Shown: positions 21,301 to 30,246, counted from the stretch's first letter. The stretch: 64,000 nt of DNA from Heliomicrobium modesticaldum Ice1 (GCF_000019165.1 NC_010337.2:124001-188000); one strand, 5' to 3'. The notes: generated by a model not told the origin, from the letters alone. Program-made: numbers and translations.

Positions 21301-22714
21301 AGCTTTCAGTGCCGCCGTCGCCGCCACCAGAGGTACTGCCTTCTCCCGCTAGGTCAAGGGATAAGGAAATGCCGACACTGGTTTGAGCAACGGCCCCTAC
21401 AGTATCATTGACTATATTTTCAAATACCGGTTTTGCGCCGTTTTCCCAGGAATTCCGGAGCCTCGCGGTCACTTCATTCAGAGTTTCGCTGCTAAGATCG
21501 CCGCTTAACACACAGGATGCAATCCGGTGGATATCGTTAGCCATCAGCTCGGTATTTTCCAGTAAACCATCCAAAGCGTCCAGCCCGATGTTTGCCGCCG
21601 CGTCCAGGGGCAATTCCAGATACAGCCCGCCGGAAGCGCTGATGCCCGGCCAGACGGAATCCGCCACTCCCAGCCCCACCAGCCCGGCGATATCCACGCC
21701 CAGGGTAACCGAACCAATGGCCCCGGGGTTTTCAGCGGAGCAGGCTTTCAACTGGCCAATGGCCGCCTTGATGACCCTGGCCGCCGCCTCGGGGCCGAGT
21801 TCGCCCTTTTCCGCCTCGGCGATCAGGGCCCTATTCATGGTGATCATAGTCCGGTTGGCGACCTTCTGCGCCTCCTGGGGCGACACGCCCACCGAGAAGC
21901 TGGCTTTGGCCTCGCCCTCAATGGATACCTCCGCGTCCGCCGTCCCCTTCAGGCTTACCTCAAAGTTGAGGTTTACCTGGGTGTCGGTCATGCCGCCGAT
22001 TTCAACCTTAATGTACTGCTCATCCTTAGACCCCCAGGGGATATAGCCGCGCGCATACACTGTGGGCATATCCATACCTAAAGGAAGCCGGGCATGGACA
22101 TAGTCACGCCCATTGGGGGTCATGTCATAGAAAGCAGTGGTTATGTGCCCGGAGTTCTCAAAATGAGGCGCGTTCCCCCCGCCCAGAGGGTCGTCGTTGG
22201 CGATGCCGAAAACGGCCTGGCTGCGGCCGGGGCCGTCCACCCATATGCACAGTGAAATGTAATCCCCCTGCTTCTTCGCCCAGGCTTTCGCTCCCATATC
22301 GTTGCCCAAGTCTCCCGGCATGGGCACGGCAACATCAACGTCGAAGTCAATGGGTACGGCGCCCAGAATTTCAGTAACAACGTTTCCGGTTTCCGCAATT
22401 TCCCGCAGCACCGGCATGATCACGGAAAGCTGCGCTGCCGCCTCTTCCGCTTTTGCCTTGGTGTCGTCCATGACCATTTCCGGTACTTTCTCCAACACCG
22501 GCAGAGTGCCGTTCACGGTGTCTTCCAGAGTCTCGGCCACATCGTCCGCCAGATCCTTCATGCCCGTTTGTTCAAGAGCTTCGTTGACCAGATCCTCTAT
22601 TGACGGAAGCGCGTATGCCTTAGCAGGCATAACTGGATTCACCGTCAGCAACAGGACAAGGAATAGGACAAGAAAAGAACTGGCCCTCCTTTTCCTGCTT
22701 CGTCTGCTATTCAT
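15356..22714 (-). CDS. Giant SLH-anchored protein C with unique N-terminal domain and cadherin-like repeats
   Basis: 2452 residues; ATG at 22714 after GGGAGG, with spacing 8. Residues 1-33 are a signal peptide after an RRSRKRR basic start. Residues about 34-735 are a region I do not recognise: alternating helical stretches and Gly/Ala/Val-rich strands (for example LGVDIAGLVGLGVA). Then come cadherin-like beta-sandwich repeats (about 738-1490; LAYLSVNQGTLDPAF, TSYTVSV), two HYR modules (1491-1651; SVFPVGxTxVT), two X2-type Ig modules (1651-1838; ATVTDV), two more cadherin-like repeats, a Pro/Gln linker, a pre-SLH domain (2071-2268) and three SLH repeats (2268-2451). The last ~380 residues resemble those of B, D and G, while the rest is distinct. 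It has its own promoter. A role as a wall-anchored structural or adhesive protein is inferred. Confidence 0.92.
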   Translation of the reverse strand: MNSRRSRKRRASSFLVLFLVLLLTVNPVMPAKAYALPSIEDLVNEALEQTGMKDLADDVAETLEDTVNGTLPVLEKVPEMVMDDTKAKAEEAAAQLSVIMPVLREIAETGNVVTEILGAVPIDFDVDVAVPMPGDLGNDMGAKAWAKKQGDYISLCIWVDGPGRSQAVFGIANDDPLGGGNAPHFENSGHITTAFYDMTPNGRDYVHARLPLGMDMPTVYARGYIPWGSKDEQYIKVEIGGMTDTQVNLNFEVSLKGTADAEVSIEGEAKASFSVGVSPQEAQKVANRTMITMNRALIAEAEKGELGPEAAARVIKAAIGQLKACSAENPGAIGSVTLGVDIAGLVGLGVADSVWPGISASGGLYLELPLDAAANIGLDALDGLLENTELMANDIHRIASCVLSGDLSSETLNEVTARLRNSWENGAKPVFENIVNDTVGAVAQTSVGISLSLDLAGEGSTSGGGDGGTESSFNLFAADASIPGGEALVAAANGEFISDTVEGLALFLGNMLSGNVDRDVPDQLDRLDEVVDNLAEGTVLRLDICTPLYVQLTAELSARPLVEASKTSIECLRGLNRAMLHAAREGSLEPLRNIENYIQGGKEHLLEFIKSISGSMFGLDLGIGASADLGAEATVTVDGGASVYMKANPEMIFFVTSLGELQFDDVTGLAQAGIDISVGASGGVNLGEGVELGVQGGASVDTSLLKLLLEEHHGPIDDLYTVKGSSNANLGELTVTVGGKQRNLIPELNDTDTSYTAYVPYNTNLVTIEAKPQSPGAKVRFWGLDTNRYTEDLNGYNMLVPITVWAEDGTMKEYQLSVLQGPSIKLRSLSSPNDSLYFSPDQFSPDQNNYVINVPLYRTDIEFVPVLDHIGATLKVNGVPWSSGQTFKAPLNVGENIITFEVGDYMDTNTYTVKVNRAPSSDATLAYLSVNQGTLDPAFDKNTTSYTVSVGEDVASIAIYADVNEPHATATLYKVDGNQREELQSQLYGIRKTVEIQPGENSFEIVVTAQDGTTRETYSLNVFRTNVPLKRLAVRIGDGAGAQNIELTPSSLGHGLDLNSDSNVYITAEPISENVKVYIGNAVVTKEDGWTANLGQIREDQQVSIPVTVRTLADLKRTDYVIRFNLSNQDMGLESVRFVYKDQSGNDQTVVPSSGTDGFHAEVPSYVDHIKVYATPEYTTGNNPAYTFVNHMIDYAGSTVFVDHSVPGVTVSLGVEMNTIPITVVAANGNTSTYNLYVTRPTPPEMIADLTSISANCGSFDHAFDPRITSYFLTIPYQPDEDANSTTYPGWPSSVIITLACASDGSTFQVPTQYVWRKYKVHGDKGSQNPLLYEIHVENIYTWDPIPVQFSVTSPNGQVSKVYNITIQRSPSANAWLDPNSGLQVSIDKNSIESLNPVSYPFNLAYTVNVGSEVDKIYLRAKPWYPGASLTINGATAEYQYDDVNSPYPVQYCEWREVPLSAGANKVEVAVTAPNGKNTKTYTVTINRAAPPDTAPPSIGVPVNITVEATSSAGAVVNFNARAIDAVDGEVPVTYSKNPGSVFPVGDTAVTVTAQDQAGNTATAGFTVKVQDTTPPSFGPVGDVEVDAAGSGGAAVNFSVTATDLVDGPVEVMYSRTPGSVFPVGTTRVTCMAEDSRGNAAIKTFNVTVIGQTVENAVISSDAADFDKNIANQADVETTITWNSATAVTDVKKAGASIGMENYAVNGNILTIKKEYLATQPTGGLVLTVEFDRGNAATLAINILDTTPQIISATISPTTVTFDLDSPGDVSTTISWGSAATVTDVVYGSVYLTSPADYNVSGNTLTIKETCLSGLNLTDGNSIDFEISFNAGDSAVLTVNAVSSYVPSGDAALSDLRVGGETVAGFVYKQYEYTVQLPYGTQPGSPAAFVSATPNDSRANVRITQAASLPGAAKVEVTAEDGTVLTYTIHFTVAEPPLSSNASLSGLTLSAGSLSFAPDTVSYTLSVANGVTSTTVTPVAADANARVQVNGKDVESGRSSEPIALKVGSNTIAIVVTAQDGVTVRTYTVTVNRAAAPSRDRDDDRGSGGTSTLQPQPVQPPAATVGGLKTTATVDAATGTVKTELDADALNMALEGALTGDDGKKTLEVELSKSATGSYNVEFPASALSNPQADINIEIKTDAGTVTLPGNMLAGTGFENQGDAGLTIKNVDKSTLPEEVRNAVGDKPVIQLGLTVDGEQKAWNNPDAPVTVSIPYTPTAAELADPEHIVVWYIDGSGNVISVPNGRYDPATGTVTFTTTHFSYYAVVYKQVSFKDVAKDAWYSKAVSFIAAREITTGTGGGNFSPEAKLTRGQFIVMLLKAYGIAPDENPQDNFADAGNTWYTGYLAAAKRTGISAGVGGNVFAPEKEITRQEMFTLLYNALKVIGRLPEGDSGKRLSDFSDTGEIAPWSKEAMKLLVETGTIGGSGGKLLPKDTTTRAQMAQVLYNLLTK

Positions 22715-22792
22715 ACATTTTTCCTCCCTTCTTAATTTGCAAAGGCAATCTTCATAATGCCTTTTTCAAACAATTCATTTTGCTTCCGGAAC

Positions 22793-22838
22793 ATTATAGC
22801 AGGTCAACCTTTAGGCTCTATCCCTTTTTACCTTTAGG
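22793..22838 (-). promoter_or_regulatory. Promoter of gene C with direct-repeat operator
   Basis: TATAAT (minus) at 22798-22793, with ACCTTTAGG repeats (plus reading) at 22807-22815 and 22830-22838, again 23 bp start to start. Leader about 78 bases. The sequence is almost the same as the gene B promoter, including the TTCCCTAAAGG flank. Confidence 0.6.
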
Positions 22839-22900
22839 GAAGGTAGATTTTTTCAGGAGTCAGGATACGGAAGCCGGATTATGGAACACGCATGAGGGCA

Positions 22901-22936
22901 ATAAAAAACACAGGCTGTTTGCTTAAGCCTGCGTTT
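22901..22936 (-). terminator. Rho-independent terminator after kinase-tail fragment 2
   Basis: Minus strand: CAGGCTTAAGCAAACAGCCTG followed by TGTTTTTTA. Same stem as the terminator at 14595-14629, placed just after the second kinase-tail copy. Confidence 0.7.
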
Positions 22937-22940
22937 GATG

Positions 22941-23533
22941 CTACTGTGCCAGTTCTTTTTGAATTTTCACAAGTTCCCGGCGGATTTTTTCCGCCAGCTC
23001 CCCGGCCCCATCAAGGGCGCCGGCTACGGCCTTTTCCTCCATCTCCCCGCACAGGGCGGCGAAGGAGGCGGCTCCGACAAACTGCCCGCTTGATTTCATC
23101 CCGTGGGAGAGCAGCCGGGCACGGGGGGCGTCTTTTTCCTTCAGGGCGGCTTCCAGCGCGGCAAGCTTTTCCGGCATATCCCTAAGGAAGGCGGCCAGCA
23201 CCCGGGACAGAAGCGCCGGGTCCGCGCCCACCGTTTGCAGAAGCTCCGCCTTTTTTTCCTCCGGCACAAAGGAGGGGAGAATATCCTGGCTTGCGGCGGC
23301 GGTTTCGGCGAAAGCGTCCCCCAAAACCTGCCGCCCGTTTTTCACGGCGCCCGGCAGCCAGCGCGCCAGCGTCCCGGACAGGGCGTCCAGCAGGACGGGC
23401 TTTATTATGTAATCGTCCATGCCGGCGGCAAGGCTCCTTTCCTTTTCCTCAGGGGTAGCGCCGGCGGTGACGGCGATAATGGGGGTATGCCTGTTTTTCC
23501 CGGCCTCCAGCCTGCGGATGGCTGCCGCGGCCT
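22941..23533 (-). pseudogene. Truncated duplicate of the hybrid histidine kinase 3' end (REC remnant + HPt), copy 2
   Basis: Second copy of the last ~195 codons of the kinase. It breaks at the same GGCCGCGGC junction as copy 1 and keeps an open frame to a TAG at 22941. The HPt His motif is intact. The receiver piece reads DDYIIKP, so one of the two lysines in the parent's KKP is changed. Both flanks are shared with copy 1: the terminator and promoter of an SLH gene on one side, and the 3' end of another SLH gene with its palindromic hairpin on the other. No phospho-Asp and no start with a ribosome site are visible. Likely a duplication remnant, possibly a free HPt. Confidence 0.8.
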
Positions 23534-23595
23534 CATGTTGATAAAGCTCTGTTTCAGGCAGTTCCTTAACCTTATCCTCAGTATTTGCCTTTGCC

Positions 23596-23625
23596 GCAGA
23601 TCCGGCATATGAGTGCCGGATCTGC
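23596..23625. terminator. Perfect 12-bp hairpin after gene D
   Basis: Same GCAGATCCGGCA palindrome with TATGAG loop as after gene C, about 40 bases beyond the gene D stop. No T-tract. Confidence 0.5.
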
Positions 23626-23663
23626 ATATTGCCAAGCTTTAGTTCCTTGCTGCATGTGTCCTT

Positions 23664-26600
23664 TTATTTTGAGAGCAAGTTATACAGTACCTGGGCCATC
23701 TGCGCCCTGGTGGTGGTGTCCTTAGGCAAGAGTTTGCCGCCGCTGCCGCTTACTGTTCCGGTTTCCACCAGCAGCTTCATAGCGTCCTTTGCCCAGGGGG
23801 CGATTTCGCCTGTGTCACTGAAATCGGAAAGCCTTTTGCCGGAATCGTCGCCTTCAGGCAGCCGTCCTATTACCTTCAGCGCATTGTACAGCAAAGCGAA
23901 CATCTCCTGGCGGGTAATTTCCTTTTCAGGGGCGAACATGTTGCCGCCCACGCCCGCGGATATGCCGGTTCGCTTGGCCGCAGCCAGGTAGCCGGTATAC
24001 CAGGTGCTGCCCGCGTCCGCGAAATTGTCCTGCGGGTTTGCATCGGGGGTTATGCCGTACGCCTTCAGCAGCATAACGATGAACTGCCCCCTGGTCAGCT
24101 TCGCTTCGGGGCTGAAATTGCCGCCTCCCGTGCCGGTAGTGATCTCCCTGGCGGCGATGAAGGAAACCGCTTTTGAGTACCACGCATCCTTTGCCACGTC
24201 CTTGAAGCTCACCTGCTTGTAGCTTACGGCATAATAGCTGAAGTGGGTGGTGGTGAATGTCACGGTGCCTGTATCCGGGTTGTAGCGCCCGTTGGGCACT
24301 GAGACCACATTGCCGCTGCCGTCGATGTACCAGACGACGATATGCTCGGGATTGGCCAGCTCCGCCGCTGTCGGCTTATAGGGGATGCTTACCGTCACCG
24401 GCGCGTCGGGGTTACTCCAGTTTGTCTGCTTGCCATCCAGCGTCAGGGTAAGCTGGACAATGGGCCGGTCGCCGATTGCTGCTTTTACTTCCTCCGGCAG
24501 GCCGGTTTTGTCGCCCTGTGCGATGGTGATGCCCGCTGTTTTTTCTTCCGTTCCCGGTATTCCAGCCAGCATGCCGGACGGCATGGTGATGCTGCCCTCG
24601 CCGGTGGAGAAGGTCAGGGCGCCTTCGCCCTGTGAGCCGGACAGGGAAGCGGCGGGTATTCCTACGGTATAGGAGTTCACGCCGGGAATCGAGGGCACTG
24701 TGAGGACTGCCGTCCCCGTGCCGGCAAAGATATCTTTGGCCAGTGCACCAAGGTCTGTTGCCGCACTGCCCATATTTGTATTGACACTGACGGGCATTTT
24801 GGTTTCTGATATGTTGGTCCCGGAAACGGTGGCCTTGTATGTTGGCATGGCAGGAGTGCTGCCGGTGATAGCACTGCCGCCTCCGCCACTGCCACCTCCG
24901 CCTCCGCCACCGGCACTGGAAGCCGTCAGGGTAACCGTGTAGGTGTCGGCGGAGTCCGCCGTACCGTCATTGGCTTTGAATACCAGTGGGGTTGTGCCTA
25001 CAGCATTTGGCGTGTAGGAGTAATCTTTATCTGCCCCAGCATACGCTACGCCGTTCACCGATACCTTGTAGGTCAGATTGTCGCCGTCGGCATCCTCGAA
25101 TATGGTGGACAGATCAATGGTGTAGGCGCTGTTCACGGTCACGCTGGCCGTTGCGGTCGCGGGCACGCCGGATTTGCGCTTCGGCGCAGTGTTCACGGGG
25201 GGCGCAGCCGCGGTGGTTACTGATGTCATGGTGTAAGCGGTTTTGTTCCCTGCTTCGTCCATAACGATAACGTTAAAGTAGTAGGTGGTATTGCTATTCA
25301 AGCCGGTAATTTCTTTTGTGTCTGTATCTGTTGCGTAATCTCCGACTGCTGTGCCGTTATATACCGCGTCTGTTACCGATGCTATATTGTCTGAATCCGA
25401 ATAATAGACCCGATACCGCAGAGCGCTCTGGGGGCTCACATCGTCCGTCGCCTTGCTCCAGCTCAAAGTGACTCGGTTATGGGTGAGGCTGCCGGCAGTG
25501 ATGGTTCCGTCCGCCACGACCGGCGGAGTGGTGTCGGGCTGGGCCGGTTCCGCATCCGTCGTGACGGTCAGCCCCGCGCTCTCGGCCGATGCCTTGTGGG
25601 TGGCCGTTTCCTTGACCCTGGCCGTGAAGGTGTATTCGGTTTCCGGATCCAGTCCCGTGAATACATTGCTGTCCTGCCACGGGCCTCCGTTTACCCTGAA
25701 TTCGCAGGCTGCACTGGTGGTCAGCGTAACGCTGTCGTGCGTCTTGCTTGCCAGCGAAGGTGCTCCCGGGGCCGCCGGCCCGTCGGCTTTGTCCACAACA
25801 GCCGTCGGATCGCTGGTGACGCTGCCTGTGGCATGAACGCCATCGGCGGTGACGGTCACGGTGATGGTCTGGCCGATGTCGGCCTGCGCCAATGTGTAGG
25901 TTGAGGCTGTGGCCCCCGGGATATCCGCTCCGCCGCGCTTCCACCGGTAGGTGGGTACATCCTCGGTAGTATTCGGTGTATAGGTTATACCTGATGTTAC
26001 CGCTGTCAGTGTTTCGCCGTATTTGGCACTGCCGCTGATGGTTACACTGCCGCCCATGACCGGCAGCGGCGCCGCCGTGACGGTGATGGTTGCCTCGCCG
26101 TATACCCCGGAGCCGTCGTTAGCCGTCGCCCTTACCGTCACCGTGCCTTCTCCGGTGCCCGTCAGCAATCCGGTGGAAGCGTTTATGCCGGCTGTGCCCG
26201 TTCCGGAATACACGCTCCAGGTCACGGTTTTATCCGTGGCATCAACAGGCAATACTTCCGCTGTCATTTGCAGGGTACCGCCGTTCACTACTGTTGCCGC
26301 GTCACCTGCCCCTCTTACGGTGATGGAGGTTACCAGGGTGGGCGGCGCCGCCGTTACCGAAACCGGTACGGTTACATCTGCTGTATCCGTCCCGTCGTAG
26401 ACCGTGACCACAACCGATGTGTCGCCCGCCGCCACGCCGGTGAGGGTAACAGTGCCGCTGTCAAGGCTTGCCGTTGCCTTTGCTGTGTCCGGGCCTGTTA
26501 CAATAGCCGTGATGGTCAGCGGGTCATTGTTCGTATCTTCCGCGATATCGGAAGCGGTGAAGGTGGCCGTGCCGCCCGCGGTCACGCTTTGAGTCGGCAC

Positions 26601-28076
26601 CGGATTTTTCGCCGCTGGCGGGCTATTTGACGGCGGATCCGCTTCGGTGGCCGGGAATACGGCGGTCACCACGCCCGAACCAGCCGCGTTGCTTACCGAT
26701 GTGGCTCCGGCTACGGTAAAGAAGTTTGCAGCCACGCCTGTCAAGGTGTATCCTGTCTTTGGCGTCAGGGTTATGGTGGCCGTGTAGACCGTGCCGCCCC
26801 TGAACGGGTTGTCGGCCGGTGACCAGCTTACGGTTCCCGTATATTGTGCCGTTTCGGTTATCGCGGTTACGGGTGTTGCCCCCCTTGCCGGGGCGGTTAC
26901 TCCCGGAATAGCAGCAATGTCGATTGCAGCCGGCGGTTCAATGATATTGATGGCAAAGCTCCCCCCTGCGCTCCCCCCGGCGGTCCCGTCGGAGACGGTA
27001 AAGCTGAAGCTGTCAGCGCCGGTTGCATTGGTGTTCGGTGTATAGGTAATCAGGCTGTTGTCGATATCGGCCTGGGTGAAGGTCCCGCCTGCGGCGACTG
27101 CATTCCCGTTTTTCTTCAAAGTTCCCCTGGCAGGCGCCGTTCCCACGGCAAAGGTCAGGGAAGCCGCCCCCTGTTCGGGGTCGGTGGCCCTAAGCATGGT
27201 ATCGGTGATGGTCACAGCCTGGCTGTTCTTATTGACGCTTAGTCCGGTATTGACCGCCAGCACCGGCGGATTTCCGGTGGTAAAGCTGCAGGCGCCGCCG
27301 TAAGCGGTCCCGAAAGCATTGGTGACGTATGCTTTGTAATAGTAAGTGGTGTTCGCCTGCAGACCGCTGAGCGTCGCTGTAAACGGGCCGGTGGAGCCGG
27401 TGCTTCCCGCAGACACAGCTGTGCCGGAGGCCAGCGTAAGATTGGCGGGGTTGGTGGAGTAGACGATTCCCCGTTCCACGGTGGTGTCGTTTCCCAGTGA
27501 GGTGACGTTTCCGCCGGCGACGGCGGAGGTTGCCCCCACCGAGGCCGGAGCGGCATTGGTGGTTACGGTCGGATCGGTCGTCCCGTAAATCTTCAGTTCG
27601 GTGATGGCAGCCCATTTATTGTTCAGTCCGTTTCCGGTGTCCACCCGAACCCGGACATAGCGCGTGGTATAAGGGATGGAGATATTAAAAAAGCTTGTTC
27701 CATCCGGGCTTGCCTGCACCTGGTAATGCTGAATATTATAGGCAGTGCTCCACCCCGCGGAGGACATGCCTATCACTTCGATATTGTCAATCCGGTAACT
27801 GCTGCCCAGATCCACCTGCAGCCACTGGTTGGTTACACCGTAAGCTTTGGCGCAGACCCAGCGGCTGGCCGGAGCGGTGCTGCCGTCCACCGCCCGTTCC
27901 GGCCCGTAAGGCGCCATAAAGCTACTGGCTGATACGCCGACAGGCGATATGGGAATTAATTTGCCGGCGGCATGGGCCGTCTGTGCAATTCCCAGCATCA
28001 ATACCAAAACAATAACTGCCACTGCCGCAAGGCGACCGGCAATCCCGGCTATTCCAAATTTATGAGTTATTTCCAT
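23664..28076 (-). CDS. SLH-anchored surface protein D with F5/8-type C (discoidin) domain
   Basis: 1470 residues from the ATG at 28076, which follows GGGGG at 7 bases; an upstream TTG at 28094 is less likely. Residues 1-36 are a signal peptide (ends AHAAG). An F5/8-type C/CBM32-like domain follows (about 32-165; [20 protein letters not shown]), suggesting carbohydrate or lipid-headgroup binding. Then an FN3-like module with [12 protein letters not shown] (172-268), a cadherin-like module, the shared block of Ig/Big2/FN3-like modules, a Gly-rich linker, the pre-SLH domain and three SLH repeats (about 1289-1470). The C-terminal two thirds are a more diverged relative of the block shared by B and G. 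It is the last gene of a probable F-E-D operon (gap to E 35 bases). Confidence 0.92.
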   Translation of the reverse strand: MEITHKFGIAGIAGRLAAVAVIVLVLMLGIAQTAHAAGKLIPISPVGVSASSFMAPYGPERAVDGSTAPASRWVCAKAYGVTNQWLQVDLGSSYRIDNIEVIGMSSAGWSTAYNIQHYQVQASPDGTSFFNISIPYTTRYVRVRVDTGNGLNNKWAAITELKIYGTTDPTVTTNAAPASVGATSAVAGGNVTSLGNDTTVERGIVYSTNPANLTLASGTAVSAGSTGSTGPFTATLSGLQANTTYYYKAYVTNAFGTAYGGACSFTTGNPPVLAVNTGLSVNKNSQAVTITDTMLRATDPEQGAASLTFAVGTAPARGTLKKNGNAVAAGGTFTQADIDNSLITYTPNTNATGADSFSFTVSDGTAGGSAGGSFAINIIEPPAAIDIAAIPGVTAPARGATPVTAITETAQYTGTVSWSPADNPFRGGTVYTATITLTPKTGYTLTGVAANFFTVAGATSVSNAAGSGVVTAVFPATEADPPSNSPPAAKNPVPTQSVTAGGTATFTASDIAEDTNNDPLTITAIVTGPDTAKATASLDSGTVTLTGVAAGDTSVVVTVYDGTDTADVTVPVSVTAAPPTLVTSITVRGAGDAATVVNGGTLQMTAEVLPVDATDKTVTWSVYSGTGTAGINASTGLLTGTGEGTVTVRATANDGSGVYGEATITVTAAPLPVMGGSVTISGSAKYGETLTAVTSGITYTPNTTEDVPTYRWKRGGADIPGATASTYTLAQADIGQTITVTVTADGVHATGSVTSDPTAVVDKADGPAAPGAPSLASKTHDSVTLTTSAACEFRVNGGPWQDSNVFTGLDPETEYTFTARVKETATHKASAESAGLTVTTDAEPAQPDTTPPVVADGTITAGSLTHNRVTLSWSKATDDVSPQSALRYRVYYSDSDNIASVTDAVYNGTAVGDYATDTDTKEITGLNSNTTYYFNVIVMDEAGNKTAYTMTSVTTAAAPPVNTAPKRKSGVPATATASVTVNSAYTIDLSTIFEDADGDNLTYKVSVNGVAYAGADKDYSYTPNAVGTTPLVFKANDGTADSADTYTVTLTASSAGGGGGGGSGGGGSAITGSTPAMPTYKATVSGTNISETKMPVSVNTNMGSAATDLGALAKDIFAGTGTAVLTVPSIPGVNSYTVGIPAASLSGSQGEGALTFSTGEGSITMPSGMLAGIPGTEEKTAGITIAQGDKTGLPEEVKAAIGDRPIVQLTLTLDGKQTNWSNPDAPVTVSIPYKPTAAELANPEHIVVWYIDGSGNVVSVPNGRYNPDTGTVTFTTTHFSYYAVSYKQVSFKDVAKDAWYSKAVSFIAAREITTGTGGGNFSPEAKLTRGQFIVMLLKAYGITPDANPQDNFADAGSTWYTGYLAAAKRTGISAGVGGNMFAPEKEITRQEMFALLYNALKVIGRLPEGDDSGKRLSDFSDTGEIAPWAKDAMKLLVETGTVSGSGGKLLPKDTTTRAQMAQVLYNLLSK

Positions 28077-28111
28077 GACACAACCCCCTTTCAAGCTTTA
28101 CGTCCTTCTGA

Positions 28112-29032
28112 TCATGGATTCGGAAGGATTGAGTACTGCTCATCCGCCACGATGCAATACAATCCCCAATCCGTCCCGCCCCAGGGGTTGGCGGGATTGG
28201 TACCGCCATTAAGATTCGGCAGATTGAAGGTGCTGCCACTGCCGCCGTACATCGTGCCCATCAAAGAGGACAGCCTCGGGTAAGCGGATGCGGAGAGGGA
28301 TTGCCCGTCACAGCGCAGCCAGCCCGCCGGCGGAGTACATGCTGTGTTGCTCGCTGATGTGGCAAAAAGGCGGATCTCACCCGTGTACACGGTAGGAAGG
28401 GCATACATATTCTTTCCATCAGAACTAGGATAATATCCTTGCGTACAAATGCAGTAGCGGCTGCCGGGAACGGGCTCAAGGCCGCGCAAATCGGGCAGGG
28501 CGAAGTTGGTGGTGTCGCCGCCGTACTCCGTGCCTAATAAAGAATATAAAGCTGCGTTCCCGGACACCGGCAGCGCATCACCGTTGCATACACGCCAGCC
28601 CTTGGGAACGGGCGTCGCCGGAGAAAACATAAAGAGGCGGATTTCGCCCAGGTATGGGTTGATCGTAGCCATTGTATCAGTACCGGAATCCGGGTAAACA
28701 CCGTAGGCCGCTATGAAGTAACGGCCTTTGCCGGCTCCCCAGGGATTGGCGCTGCCTGCGCCGTTGAGGTTGGGGACGGCGAAGGTGTTCATCCCGTCGC
28801 CGCCGTAAGCGGTACCGATCAGACCAAACAAATAGTCATACTGGGTAATCTGCAAAGTCTGGCCGTCGGCGGGCACCCAGACGCCGTCGTTGGGCGCGAA
28901 GTCAAAGGCAAACAAGCGGATCTCCCCCAGAAAGGGGATTGATCCGGCGTCGGCCCGGGCCGAAAATGGGCAGAGCATGACCGAAATTAGTAAAAAGATG
29001 ATGATTAGGATTTTGAGAATTGGCTTATGCAT
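28112..29032 (-). CDS. Exported three-repeat phage tail-collar-like protein (gene E)
   Basis: 306 residues from the ATG at 29032, which follows GGAGGTG by 6 bases; the frame extends upstream to 29119 but would overlap gene F without a ribosome site. A signal peptide (MHKPILKILIIIFLLISVML) is followed by three repeats of about 90 residues. Each begins GEIRLF, has a middle W/V-x-x-x-DG segment and ends YGG-(x)n-F-x-x-PNL/DL. This is the phage tail collar (microcystin-dependent-protein-like) fold, which in phages forms fibre trimers and is also found in bacterial secreted proteins. There is no SLH or other wall anchor. It lies between F (20 bases) and D (35 bases), so it is probably co-expressed with the discoidin/SLH protein. 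Role unknown. Confidence 0.85.
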   Translation of the reverse strand: MHKPILKILIIIFLLISVMLCPFSARADAGSIPFLGEIRLFAFDFAPNDGVWVPADGQTLQITQYDYLFGLIGTAYGGDGMNTFAVPNLNGAGSANPWGAGKGRYFIAAYGVYPDSGTDTMATINPYLGEIRLFMFSPATPVPKGWRVCNGDALPVSGNAALYSLLGTEYGGDTTNFALPDLRGLEPVPGSRYCICTQGYYPSSDGKNMYALPTVYTGEIRLFATSASNTACTPPAGWLRCDGQSLSASAYPRLSSLMGTMYGGSGSTFNLPNLNGGTNPANPWGGTDWGLYCIVADEQYSILPNP

Positions 29033-29052
29033 GTTCAACACCTCCGGAAATG

Positions 29053-30141
29053 TCAGGGCTTTTTCTTGTTTTTGTACTGAGCAACCAAATTCCTGCATTC
29101 TCTCAGGTAGTCCTCCCATGAGCCGTATAACAGCCTGACGGCCTCATCTTTGGCATCCGGGCAGACCCCCAGCGCTTTCAACTGCTTGTCGGTGAGCGTC
29201 ATTTGATCGGAATAGGCGTTAAATATCCGGTCCCATACAACGCCCGGCCCCGGATTATTCAGTTTTCCGTAAGTTCCCCAGAGCCCTTTTGTATCATTAT
29301 ATAAGGCCATGTCGGCCATGTCCCCGGCGTCCAGATTTGTGACGGCGGCGCAGATGCGGTTGGCCATCTGGTGGCAAACGCCGGAATGAAGGTAAATGAT
29401 GCCGCAGCAATCGCCGAGACGAAGTTTGCCGCTCGGCGTTAACGTTGATACACACGGCTTTCTCCCATAGTCCGTCCTGCTTTCATCGATTTCGAAGCTG
29501 CATATGGCCCGGGCCAGCAGGAGCTGGTCTTCGGTGGCCGTGAAGGACAGCGAAGGATAAACCCAATCATTTGAAGGATCATCGGGATAAGTGCCACCAT
29601 AGCAGTCGAAATTCACAGTACGGCTCCCGTCAAAGCTCACAACCTTCACATAGGCATGGGCCGCCCACTGCCATTTGTCAAGTACCGGTGCGTATTTGCA
29701 GCCATAGTGCCCAAAGTTGAAAATATAGTCAGGCGGGTTATCAGTCCATTGGGATTGGATGATCAAGGTAAAGGAGTCATTGTCCTTTGCTGTGTCAAAG
29801 TATCCCGGGAGGGGATTGGGAGTAACCCGATCTATATTATGGCTGTTGTTGGCGCGCAGGCCGGCGCTGACCCGGTCGCCGTTGTGCGACCATGGATCGG
29901 CAAAGGCAAAAAACTCAATGGTAGCCTTATTGACAACGTCCTGGACATACCACCAGCCCCAGTTGCCGGATCGAAGCCCCGCTTTAGGCAAATCAATTGT
30001 TCCAATTTCCACTATCCTTTTCCCTTTTTCTCCCCCGGGAATAAGGGCGCCTGAATTGCAGCTGATGCTGTCTCCCCAACTGCCGATGCATTGAAAGTCA
30101 TGGTTCGAGTTATTTATAACCCTTATGGTCATAGCGCACAT
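29053..30141 (-). CDS. Hypothetical protein F
   Basis: 362 residues from the ATG at 30141, preceded by AAGGAGG at 7 bases. I do not recognise the family. There is no signal peptide or membrane segment. The N-terminus (TIRVINNSNHDFQCIGSWGD) resembles the opening strands of small beta-sandwich proteins such as aegerolysin-like folds, but this is only an impression. The middle is rich in Trp/Tyr/Asp. A Cys/His cluster, CCGIIYLHSGVCHQMANR, near residues 245-265 might be catalytic or metal-binding. The C-terminal 70 residues are basic and helical, ending QYKNKKKP. It is the first gene of a probable F-E-D operon. Confidence 0.75.
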   Translation of the reverse strand: MCAMTIRVINNSNHDFQCIGSWGDSISCNSGALIPGGEKGKRIVEIGTIDLPKAGLRSGNWGWWYVQDVVNKATIEFFAFADPWSHNGDRVSAGLRANNSHNIDRVTPNPLPGYFDTAKDNDSFTLIIQSQWTDNPPDYIFNFGHYGCKYAPVLDKWQWAAHAYVKVVSFDGSRTVNFDCYGGTYPDDPSNDWVYPSLSFTATEDQLLLARAICSFEIDESRTDYGRKPCVSTLTPSGKLRLGDCCGIIYLHSGVCHQMANRICAAVTNLDAGDMADMALYNDTKGLWGTYGKLNNPGPGVVWDRIFNAYSDQMTLTDKQLKALGVCPDAKDEAVRLLYGSWEDYLRECRNLVAQYKNKKKP

Positions 30142-30189
30142 TTTAATGCCTCCTTATAATAAAGTTTACTAATACGTATTTGCCTCGGC

Positions 30190-30246
30190 CCCGGTATATG
30201 AGTACCGGGATTGCAAGCTGCAAGGCTTTTATCCCTTGCAGCTTGC
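30190..30246. terminator. Two hairpins after gene G
   Basis: A 13-bp perfect stem (GCAAGCTGCAAGG, 30213-30225, pairing with 30234-30246) lies just after the gene G stop. It is followed by a 7-bp stem CCCGGTA/TACCGGG (30190-30209) with loop TATGAG, the same loop as the hairpins after C and D. Neither has a T-tract. They separate gene G from gene F, and no convincing promoter for F is visible in the remaining space. Confidence 0.55.

Noticed and set aside
22793-22810. TTGACC next to TATAAT as a -35/-10 pair
   Set aside because: The spacing is 3 bases, far below the ~17 needed; the direct repeats are the more reasonable upstream element.
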